Positions 1 through 5,048 of a stretch of 5,861 nt of DNA are shown here, one piece after another. Numbering within the stretch: the stretch's first letter is position 1; the number at the start of each line of letters is the position of its first letter. A model generated the notes under the pieces. The model was not told where the DNA came from. It was given only the letters and a program-made list of their open reading frames with translations, and ran no database searches. The DNA comes from Spartobacteria bacterium UBA6821 (lineage in GTDB: Bacteria; Verrucomicrobiota; Verrucomicrobiia; Chthoniobacterales; UBA6821), in NCBI GenBank assembly GCA_002452515.1, contig DKEN01000016.1:1-5861 (forward strand). Reading direction: 5' to 3'. The position numbers were made by a program, and so were the translations under genes.

Positions 1-126
1 GCCGAATTGGAATGATTTCTGCTTTCACAAGGGATACCCTCATTCACTGCCTTCTCTACTTTACGAGTTAAGCGTGGGAGAGGGGTCGAGAGAGTCACAC
101 CACAAACAACCCTACCAACCCTACTT
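1..126 (+). promoter_or_regulatory. Leader of fbaA with a G-free, Shine-Dalgarno-less start region
   Basis: This non-coding stretch lies before the aldolase gene. No convincing end of an upstream gene is visible: one frame stays open to base 129, but its translation resembles no protein I know. Bases 95-126 contain no G at all, so no purine-rich Shine-Dalgarno sequence lies within reach of the ATG at 127. The same stretch holds a near-perfect 9-base direct repeat, AACCCTACC (108-116) followed by AACCCTACT (117-125). A small AGGG-ATA-CCCT dyad sits at 30-40. I could not place a clear -35/-10 pair. Initiation probably relies on an unstructured leader rather than on anti-SD pairing; this is inference. 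Confidence 0.4.
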
Positions 127-1197
127 ATGAGTAAGAAATTTCGTGCCGGAGTCCTCTTCGGTGAAGAGGTCAAGGAACTGATGGATTATGCAAAGGCAAA
201 TGAGTTTGCCCTCCCTGCGGTCAATTGTATCAGCACCAGTACTGTTAATGCGACCCTGGCTGCAGCCCGCGAGATCAACTCACCAACAATGGTTCAGTTC
301 TCCAACGGCGGTGCCCATTTCTTCATCGGTAAGGGCATCACCAAGGAAGGTCAGACTGGCTCCATCCTCGGTGGCATCGCCGGAGCGCACTATGTGGATG
401 CGGCGGCAAAGGCTTACGGTGTTCCCGTTATTCTGAATACCGACCATTGTGCGAAAAAGCTTCTTCCCTGGGTGGACGGCTTACTGGCTGCCAGCGAGGA
501 GCAGTTCGCCAAGACCGGGAAGCCTCTTTATAGCTCACACATGCTGGATCTCTCCGAGGAGCCGTTGGATGAGAATCTGGAGATCTGCGCAAAGTATTTC
601 GAGCGGATGACCAAGATGGGCATGACACTCGAGATCGAACTCGGCGTGACTGGCGGGGAAGAGGATGGTGTGGACAACTCCGGCATCGAGGAATCCAAAC
701 TCTACACGCAGCCCGAGGAGGTAGCCCAAGCCTTCACCACCCTCGGCAAAATCAGCCCGAACTTCACCATAGCCGCCGCTTTCGGGAACGTTCATGGGGT
801 TTATAAGCCTGGCAATGTAAAACTGAAGCCTTCGATCCTGAAGGATTCCCAAGACTACATTGAGAAACACCTCGGAACAGGACCCAAGCCGGTGAATTTT
901 GTTTTCCATGGCGGTTCCGGTTCAACCCGTGAGGAAATCCGCGAGGCGCTCGGCTATGGAGCCATCAAGATGAACCTCGACACCGATCTGCAGTGGGCCT
1001 TCTGGGACGGCATCCGTGCCTATGAGGCAAAGAATCATGATTATCTTCAAGGCCAGATCGGTAATCCCACCGGTCCCGATTCGCCTAACAAGAAAATCTA
1101 CGATCCCCGTATCTGGGTGGGAGCCGCCGAGGACTCCTTCACGAAGCGTCTCCTCGCTTCCTTTGAAGATCTCAACTGCGTCAACCGCTTGGCCTGA
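127..1197 (+). CDS. fbaA: Class II (zinc) fructose-bisphosphate aldolase
   Basis: This cytosolic enzyme cleaves fructose-1,6-bisphosphate to dihydroxyacetone phosphate and glyceraldehyde-3-phosphate, and runs in reverse in gluconeogenesis. The 356-residue product matches the E. coli FbaA (class IIA) type, about 359 residues long. Key residues all fall three positions before the E. coli numbering as I recall it. They are catalytic Asp106 and zinc ligand His107 in the NTDHC motif, Glu171 in LEIELG, Glu178/Glu179 in the mobile loop GGEEDG, zinc ligand His223 in GNVHG, His261 in FHGGSGS, substrate-binding Asn283 in KMNLDTD, and phosphate-binding Arg328 in YDPR. No active-site residue is missing and the gene looks intact. 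The ATG at 127 is supported by the typical N-terminus, although it has no Shine-Dalgarno sequence. The gene appears monocistronic: a strong terminator follows and the next gene converges on it. The family call is very secure. Confidence 0.97.
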   Translation: MSKKFRAGVLFGEEVKELMDYAKANEFALPAVNCISTSTVNATLAAAREINSPTMVQFSNGGAHFFIGKGITKEGQTGSILGGIAGAHYVDAAAKAYGVPVILNTDHCAKKLLPWVDGLLAASEEQFAKTGKPLYSSHMLDLSEEPLDENLEICAKYFERMTKMGMTLEIELGVTGGEEDGVDNSGIEESKLYTQPEEVAQAFTTLGKISPNFTIAAAFGNVHGVYKPGNVKLKPSILKDSQDYIEKHLGTGPKPVNFVFHGGSGSTREEIREALGYGAIKMNLDTDLQWAFWDGIRAYEAKNHDYLQGQIGNPTGPDSPNKKIYDPRIWVGAAEDSFTKRLLASFEDLNCVNRLA

Positions 1198-1230
1198 GAA
1201 CGCCCCACAAATCTAAGAGCCAGTTCTTCA

Positions 1231-1269
1231 ATAAAAGCCCCGCCTTGAGAAGGGGGGGCTTTTATTTTT
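1231..1269. terminator. Bidirectional rho-independent terminator between convergent genes
   Basis: A perfect 11-base inverted repeat, ATAAAAGCCCC (1231-1241) and GGGGCTTTTAT (1255-1265), encloses an inner stem CCTT (1243-1246) / AAGG (1250-1253) with a GAG loop. One G-G mismatch separates the two stems. On the + strand the T-rich right arm runs on into TTTT (1266-1269), serving fbaA, whose stop ends 34 bases upstream. On the - strand the hairpin ends in CTTTTATT, serving the cysteine desulfurase gene, whose stop is at 1286. The A-rich/T-rich arms make it usable in both directions, as expected between convergent genes. Confidence 0.9.
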
Positions 1270-1285
1270 CGGTGAATCTGTGCAT

Positions 1286-2461
1286 TCAGGCCGCAAACTG
1301 CACTGGAGAGCCTCCGACGGGCTGTGCTGAACGGAGTTTGGCGACGACTCGTGGGATGATTTCCAGGGCGCGATCGATCTCCTCTTCCGTCGTGGTGCGT
1401 CCGAACGAGAAGCGCAGGCTGGCACAGGCCTCATCACGGGTGACGCCCATTGCGGTAAGGACATGGGAGGGGTTGATCGAGCCGCTGCTGCATGCCGATC
1501 CGGCGGAGCAGCATAGCCCTTCCTGATCAAAGAGGAGGAGTGCTGACTCTGCCTCGATGCCCGAGAAGGTAAGATTGCTGGTGTTGGGAAGGCGTGGTTC
1601 TGCGGCCCCATTGCGGCGGACTCCCTGAATCGTGGAGAGCAAAGTCTGTTCGAAGCGGTCGCGGAGCGCGGCGATGTGCTCAGGAGCTGTGAGGAGGGCT
1701 GCCGTGGCAAGTTCGGCGGCTTTGCCGAAGGCCACGATGGAGGCGACATTCTGGGTGCCGCCGCGACGGGTTTCCTCTTGGCTGCCACGTAGAAGAGGGG
1801 TGTATCGGGCCTTGCGGTTCAAATAGAGGGCACCGATCCCTTTGGGAGCATAAAGCTTGTGGGCGGAGAGGGAGACATACTGGGCTCCAAGGGTTTCGAG
1901 ATTGATAGGAACCTTCCCTGCGGCCTGCACGGCATCAAGGTGGAGCGGCACCTTCTTGCGCTTGGTGATGGCGGCGATTTCCTCGACAGGAAAGAGGATG
2001 CCGGTTTCGTTGTTGGCCCAGAGGAGCGAGACCACCGCAGTTTCGGAGGTGATGGCTGCTTCTAGCTTAGTCACATCGAGTTTTCCCTGTGCATCAACGG
2101 GGAGCCAGGTGATTTCATAGCCACGGGTGGCCAGGTATTCACAGAGTTTAATGGTGGCGCTGTGCTCAACCGTTGAGGTGATGACGTGGCGTTTGTCCGG
2201 ATCGATGGCGAGTGCGGAGAGGATGGCCGTATTGGTCGCCTCCGTGCCGCAGCTATTGAAGATGATTTCGGAGGGCTGTGCTCCCACAAGGGTCGCAACC
2301 TGCTCCCGGGCTTTGGTGAGAGCAGCGGCTGCGCGACGACCCAATCCATAGATGCTGGAGGGGTTGCCAAACTCATTCCGCAGCCATGGCAGCATTGCAT
2401 CGCACACCAAAGGATCAATCGGGGTGGTGGCGTTGTGATCGAGATAAAGTAGGTCTGACAT
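1286..2461 (-). CDS. Cysteine desulfurase, NifS/IscS type (group I)
   Basis: This PLP enzyme removes sulfur from L-cysteine to give alanine and an enzyme-bound persulfide, the sulfur source for Fe-S clusters and thio-modified tRNA. The 391-residue product is a fold-type I (class V) aminotransferase. It opens with YLDHNATTP (residues 6-14) and has His100 (VEHSAT), Asp176 and Gln179 (DAVQAAGK), Schiff-base Lys202 in SAHKLYAPKG, and RGGTQN at 233-238. The active-site Cys324 lies in the loop GSACSSG, followed by PSHVL and AMG. These residues sit four positions before the E. coli IscS numbering as I recall it. The loop is of the longer group I (NifS/IscS) kind, not the SufS kind. No iscU, sufBCD or iscR lies nearby, so the precise role (iscS or nifS) cannot be fixed and I give no symbol. 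The start lacks a clear Shine-Dalgarno sequence, but YLDHNATTP close to the N-terminus supports it. The gene may have its own promoter. Confidence 0.95.
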   Translation of the reverse strand: MSDLLYLDHNATTPIDPLVCDAMLPWLRNEFGNPSSIYGLGRRAAAALTKAREQVATLVGAQPSEIIFNSCGTEATNTAILSALAIDPDKRHVITSTVEHSATIKLCEYLATRGYEITWLPVDAQGKLDVTKLEAAITSETAVVSLLWANNETGILFPVEEIAAITKRKKVPLHLDAVQAAGKVPINLETLGAQYVSLSAHKLYAPKGIGALYLNRKARYTPLLRGSQEETRRGGTQNVASIVAFGKAAELATAALLTAPEHIAALRDRFEQTLLSTIQGVRRNGAAEPRLPNTSNLTFSGIEAESALLLFDQEGLCCSAGSACSSGSINPSHVLTAMGVTRDEACASLRFSFGRTTTEEEIDRALEIIPRVVAKLRSAQPVGGSPVQFAA

Positions 2462-2484
2462 GGCGGTAATGAAGTACTACTGGA

Positions 2485-2513
2485 TTTTTAAAAGACTCTG
2501 TGTCCTCTGGCAA
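2485..2513 (-). promoter_or_regulatory. Candidate sigma70-type promoter for the cysteine desulfurase gene
   Basis: Read on the - strand, TTGCCA (2513 to 2508, five of six consensus bases) is followed after exactly 17 bases by TAAAAA (2490 to 2485, four of six). Transcription would start near 2478, leaving a leader of about 16 bases before the ATG at 2461. The position and spacing fit well. Promoter consensus in this organism is not known, so this is a moderate call from pattern alone. Confidence 0.4.
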
Positions 2514-2557
2514 TGCAGGGATGGAATTATGACAGGGAAGGTAAGGCAGAGGAGGGA

Positions 2558-2581
2558 TGAAACTTGAAATTTGAAATCTGA
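2558..2581. repeat. Intergenic 7-base tandem repeat (TGAAAYY type)
   Basis: Three consecutive 7-base units TGAAACT (2558-2564), TGAAATT (2565-2571) and TGAAATC (2572-2578) are followed by a partial fourth, TGA. The repeat lies wholly between genes. A second 7-base-period repeat occurs in another gap of this window at 4282-4297. The function is unknown. It is not long enough to be a CRISPR or an obvious integration site. Confidence 0.7.
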
Positions 2582-2646
2582 GGATAGGGAATCCAAGGGA
2601 GGTCAGATTGGAATAAGTCGGGGGTTCGGCAGTCTTTCCATCATTT

Positions 2647-3444
2647 TTACTTCGGCAAGTGTTCCCGGCAATATTCATGGCCAGTGGCCGCGACTCGGAA
2701 ATCGAGATCCGGATGAGTGACTTCCGTGCGCCCGCAGGCCTCGCAACGGTGGAGTGTTTCGGGGAGTTCTTCCTTTGATTTACGAGGAACAAGAGCAGGG
2801 AGGCGGACAGCCCCCCCCTTTAGGAATGGGAAATGGGCCAGCAGATCGCGGTGAAAGAAGAAAAAGAAATTAAGGAAGGCTGCGGCGAGTGTGGCCGCGA
2901 CGACAGGAGGTTCTCCCAGTGAGGAGAAGATCATCAGTATGGCACTGATGAGGGCCAGCCAGGCAATCCGCATGGGGATGACAAAGAAAAGCAAAACCGT
3001 GAAATCCGGATAAACGGTTGCGTAGGCGAGGAGGAGGGAGAGGTTGAGAAATGTATTCGCACGAGCCAGAGTGATGCCGTATCCACTGAGTCCGAAGGCA
3101 AGGGCAATAATGGTGCAGGCTACCATGCCGCTCCCGTAGAAGAGGGTGAGTTTTGCGGACCCGATCGCATTTTCAAGTCCGTCGCCGATATAAAGGAGAA
3201 AGAGGAGTGCGAAGAAAATCCAGAAGGGGCTGAGCGTTTCCGGAATAAAGATCCAGGTGACCAGTCGCCAGATCTGGCCTTCAAGGACAAGGCTCGGATT
3301 GAGCGTCAGGACGCTGATAAAACCGGGAACCAGAAGATGCAGGACAAAGACCAGGGCGTTGAAGAGCGCCACATAACGGATGAGTCCTGGGATGGAGCAT
3401 CGATCCAGAAATCTGTGAATATACTCTGAAAAAGGTGAAGACAT
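2647..3444 (-). CDS. Catalytically inactive rhomboid-like membrane protein with C-terminal Cys/His (zinc-type) tail
   Basis: This is a 265-residue polytopic inner-membrane protein. I place the start at 3444 rather than at the in-frame ATG at 3468, because GGAG lies seven bases before 3444 on the - strand and the upstream ATG has no such site. Rhomboid hallmarks are visible: a WRLVTW motif (59-64), then a Gly/Leu-Glu turn (GDGLENAIG, about 88-96), and several hydrophobic spans through about residue 200. The Gly-x-Ser-Gly active site of rhomboid proteases is absent. The matching span reads ANTFLNLSLLLAYATVYPD (129-147), and the later span has no His (VAATLAAAFLNF, 182-193). I therefore infer a pseudoprotease that could bind membrane proteins but not cut them. 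Residues 234-262 carry Cys-x2-Cys, then after 21 residues Cys-x2-His, a likely zinc site, with further His at 244 and 256. An 8-G tract sits at the junction of the two parts. The partner is unknown. Confidence 0.75.
   Translation of the reverse strand: MSSPFSEYIHRFLDRCSIPGLIRYVALFNALVFVLHLLVPGFISVLTLNPSLVLEGQIWRLVTWIFIPETLSPFWIFFALLFLLYIGDGLENAIGSAKLTLFYGSGMVACTIIALAFGLSGYGITLARANTFLNLSLLLAYATVYPDFTVLLFFVIPMRIAWLALISAILMIFSSLGEPPVVAATLAAAFLNFFFFFHRDLLAHFPFLKGGAVRLPALVPRKSKEELPETLHRCEACGRTEVTHPDLDFRVAATGHEYCREHLPK
2811..2818 (-). repeat. Homopolymeric 8-G tract inside the rhomboid-like gene
   Basis: On the coding (-) strand an uninterrupted run of eight G follows AA, encoding Lys-Gly-Gly and the first base of the Ala codon (residues 209-212). 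It lies between the last membrane span and the Cys/His tail. Losing one G would put translation into a frame that stays open past the normal stop to about base 2415. Gaining one G would give a stop after 12 further codons. The tract itself is seen directly; any phase variation is only a possibility. Confidence 0.6.
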
Positions 3445-3565
3445 TTGGAAACTCCGAGTAAATCGCATGAAGCGGGTCGCTGCAAGGCTGCGAGGTCTTT
3501 GTCAAAATCGTCACCATTTTTTGGTGGAACCTGAATAGTCTGCTAGTATCTTAAGGGATACCAGT
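3445..3565. promoter_or_regulatory. Divergent promoter region between the rhomboid-like gene and the unknown membrane-protein gene
   Basis: These 121 bases must hold the start signals for both divergent genes. Toward the + strand, TTGGTG (3521-3526) and TAGTAT (3544-3549) are 17 bases apart, but that would start transcription inside the ribosome binding site, so I do not trust it. Toward the - strand, a perfect TTGACA (3505 to 3500) has no matching -10 at normal spacing. A 5-base inverted repeat CACCA (3512-3516) / TGGTG (3522-3526) around five T could be a regulator site. A second dyad overlaps the start of the + strand gene and is listed separately. The promoters are therefore unresolved. 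Confidence 0.4.
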
Positions 3566-3566
3566 A
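3541..3566 (+). promoter_or_regulatory. Inverted repeat enclosing the ribosome binding site of the unknown gene
   Basis: GTATC (3546-3550) pairs with GATAC (3557-3561). Beyond one A/C mismatch the pairing continues with CT (3543-3544) / AG (3563-3564), a G-U pair, and T3541 with A3566, the first base of the start codon. The Shine-Dalgarno sequence AAGGGA (3553-3558), seven bases before the ATG, lies in the loop and the top of the stem. In RNA this could limit ribosome access. As DNA it could equally be a protein-binding dyad over a -10-like element. Confidence 0.45.
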
Positions 3567-4261
3567 TGGAAAATCTTCCAGAGTCAGAAACTAAGACAGA
3601 TCAACTTCCGATTGTTCCCCGGGAACCGGTCGTTGATGTGAGGGGTGGGAATGGAGATTTGGAAGCTGATGCTACACCGAAACGAATCAGTCATGCCTAT
3701 ACGCCCATGAAGGCGATGAAGGTGGAATACTGGCATCAAGGAGAACAAGCGACCGAAAGGAAACTGGAGACGAATTCGAAAAAGAAGAATCATGCAAAGA
3801 GGGCCGATCAGTTAGGAATGTTGCTGCTCGGCTGCGCGCTACTGCTCTTGGTATTGGTTTCTGTGAGCCTCTACCTCAATAACAAAAGGTATCTGTATTC
3901 CACGGGCAAGGTGGTTCCAACGAGTACCGCTGTTGTGGATTTCTATCAGGGAAATCACGCCTTCTCTGAGAAAGTAGCCGAGGAAAAGGCTGCCAAGCAA
4001 TCGATCAACGGGCATGAGGTCCATGGAATTTCCACAGTGAATGATGATCTGGAGGTTCCGTTGAGCGAGCAGATGAACTCAATGAGTGAGAAAATGAAGG
4101 AAATGCGCTCTTTGCAGCAGGCAGATGAGGCACCTCCTCCATCCCAGGATACCGGCCAAAAAGCCGAACTCCCTGTGCTTAAACCAACACATGACCTGAA
4201 TTTTAAGTCGCCGATGGAATTTAACAAAGATCTTCCAAAGAGCTTGCAGACAAATCAGTAA
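3566..4261 (+). CDS. Unknown single-span membrane protein with a long extracytoplasmic tail
   Basis: I do not recognise this 231-residue protein. Residues 1-82 are polar and charged with no signal peptide. A basic cluster (KKKNHAKR, 72-79) directly precedes one strongly hydrophobic span at about 84-104. By the positive-inside rule the first 82 residues are cytoplasmic and residues 105-231 are outside the membrane. The outer part is polar, with a Met/Glu/Lys-rich, possibly helical segment (about 165-185, SEQMNSMSEKMKEM) followed by a Pro-rich stretch (APPPSQ, 189-194). No Cys or catalytic pattern is visible outside the membrane. The start is well supported by AAGGGA seven bases upstream. The gene points the same way as psd and pssA, 109 bases ahead of them, and is divergent from the rhomboid-like gene. 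An envelope role is a guess from topology only. Confidence 0.7.
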   Translation: MENLPESETKTDQLPIVPREPVVDVRGGNGDLEADATPKRISHAYTPMKAMKVEYWHQGEQATERKLETNSKKKNHAKRADQLGMLLLGCALLLLVLVSVSLYLNNKRYLYSTGKVVPTSTAVVDFYQGNHAFSEKVAEEKAAKQSINGHEVHGISTVNDDLEVPLSEQMNSMSEKMKEMRSLQQADEAPPPSQDTGQKAELPVLKPTHDLNFKSPMEFNKDLPKSLQTNQ

Positions 4262-4281
4262 GAGCGAGACGAAGGGCAGGG

Positions 4282-4297
4282 AGTCGAAAGTCGAAAG
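4282..4297. repeat. Perfect 7-base tandem repeat (AGTCGAA)
   Basis: Two exact copies of AGTCGAA (4282-4288 and 4289-4295) are followed by AG. The repeat lies just after the stop of the unknown membrane-protein gene, in the gap before psd. It shares the 7-base period and the GAAA core with the repeat at 2558-2581. No function is known to me. Confidence 0.55.
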
Positions 4298-4316
4298 CGG
4301 CTACAAAGGCAACGCT

Positions 4317-4347
4317 GTCGCAATTATCAGCTCGCGATGATTGCGGC
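4317..4347 (+). promoter_or_regulatory. 12-bp hairpin in the psd leader
   Basis: GTCGCAATTATC (4317-4328) pairs over its full length with GATGATTGCGGC (4336-4347) around a 7-base loop AGCTCGC. Ten pairs are Watson-Crick and two are U-G. Both wobbles form only in + strand RNA and would be A/C mismatches in the antisense transcript, which favours a function in the psd-direction RNA. No T-run follows, so it is not a typical intrinsic terminator. It ends 23 bases before the psd start and could be a leader structure or an RNA-stability element. Confidence 0.4.
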
Positions 4348-4370
4348 CCAGACGATAAGGTTTCGCCCGC

Positions 4371-5027
4371 ATGAAAAAGAATGAGAGGCCGGCTAGAGCC
4401 ATGTACGAGGGACGGTGGATTTTCGGGAGTCTGTTTGTTGCCCTGATCGTTGCGCATGGTGCATTGCTCGGATTGCTCCCGATCATTGCTGGACTGATCG
4501 TGTTCTGCTTCTGGTTCTACCGTGATCCGGAGCGCAAGCCACCCGCCGATCCTGCACTTGCTGCTTCCCCCGCCGATGGCACGGTGACCCTGGTCGATGA
4601 AGTGCAGGAGGAACAGTATTTCAAGCGCCGGATGAAGCGCGTCTCGATCTTCCTCTCCGTCTTTGATGTTCATGTGAACCGTACGCCGATCGCGGGAGAG
4701 GTGATTTTTACCGAGGCGAGGGGAGGCCTTTATCTGGATGCTCGAAATCCGGAGGCCTCCGTGCTGAACGAAAGTCTCTTCTGGGTGTTCGGCTCGAAGA
4801 CGGCACCCGAACAGTCCGTTGCCGTGAAGCAGATTACCGGAGCCATCGCCCGCCGGATCGTTCCTTGGGCGGAAGTCGGTGAAACCATGGTGCGCGGAGA
4901 GCGCTTCGGCATGATTCGTTTCGGTTCACGAACGGATCTCTACCTGCCCCTCGATGCGGAAGTTCTTGTGACTGTGGGAGAGAAGGTCAAGGGTGGGGAA
5001 ACGGCGATTGCCAAGATGGCGGGCTGA
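4371..5027 (+). CDS. psd: Phosphatidylserine decarboxylase proenzyme (short, pyruvoyl-dependent)
   Basis: This enzyme decarboxylates phosphatidylserine to phosphatidylethanolamine at the inner membrane. The 218-residue proenzyme belongs to the short form of the family. It has an N-terminal hydrophobic hairpin (about 16-50), FYRDPER (49-55), SPADG (66-70) with the likely catalytic Asp69, and FDVHVNR (98-104) with the likely catalytic His101. The self-cleavage site is in GMIRFGSR: Gly185-Ser186, where Ser186 becomes the pyruvoyl group. Cleavage would give a beta chain of 185 residues and an alpha chain of 33. All expected residues are present, so it should be active. The start at 4371 has only AAGG ten bases upstream. 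An in-frame ATG at 4401 would still leave the YEGRW segment and is a possible alternative. A 21-base gap separates it from pssA, whose product supplies its substrate, so the two are very likely co-transcribed. Confidence 0.95.
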   Translation: MKKNERPARAMYEGRWIFGSLFVALIVAHGALLGLLPIIAGLIVFCFWFYRDPERKPPADPALAASPADGTVTLVDEVQEEQYFKRRMKRVSIFLSVFDVHVNRTPIAGEVIFTEARGGLYLDARNPEASVLNESLFWVFGSKTAPEQSVAVKQITGAIARRIVPWAEVGETMVRGERFGMIRFGSRTDLYLPLDAEVLVTVGEKVKGGETAIAKMAG

Positions 5028-5048
5028 CGGATTACTCTTTCTTTGATC

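Larger units (their letters stand above)
2462..2646. other. 185-base intergenic region between two - strand genes
   Basis: This gap separates the rhomboid-like gene from the cysteine desulfurase gene downstream of it on the - strand. It contains a three-copy 7-base tandem repeat (2558-2581) and a sigma70-like promoter (2485-2513). I see no hairpin with a T-run to end the rhomboid-like transcript, so read-through into the desulfurase gene remains possible. One reading frame on the - strand is open across the whole gap, but its low-complexity translation does not look like a gene. I see no RNA gene here. Confidence 0.5.

Noticed and set aside
29..38. The 10-base word AAGGGATACC occurring both here and at 3553-3562
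   Set aside because: Shared words of ten bases are expected by chance many times in a window of this length, and the two contexts differ.
1228..1788. A 186-codon open frame on the - strand overlapping the cysteine desulfurase gene
   Set aside because: It lies in a different frame of the same strand across the 3' half of an intact enzyme gene and runs through the terminator. Its Pro/Ser/Arg-rich translation is typical of a shadow frame.
2415..2792. A 125-codon open frame spanning the end of the rhomboid-like gene and the following gap
   Set aside because: The translation resembles no protein and overlaps two better genes. I mention it only as the frame entered if the 8-G tract lost one base.
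3445..3468. An eight-residue N-terminal extension of the rhomboid-like protein from the ATG at 3468
   Set aside because: No ribosome binding site precedes that ATG, whereas GGAG lies seven bases before the ATG at 3444.
3521..3549. TTGGTG and TAGTAT with a 17-base spacer as a promoter for the unknown membrane-protein gene
   Set aside because: The predicted start point would fall inside the Shine-Dalgarno sequence, leaving no usable ribosome binding site, and the -35 match is only three of six.
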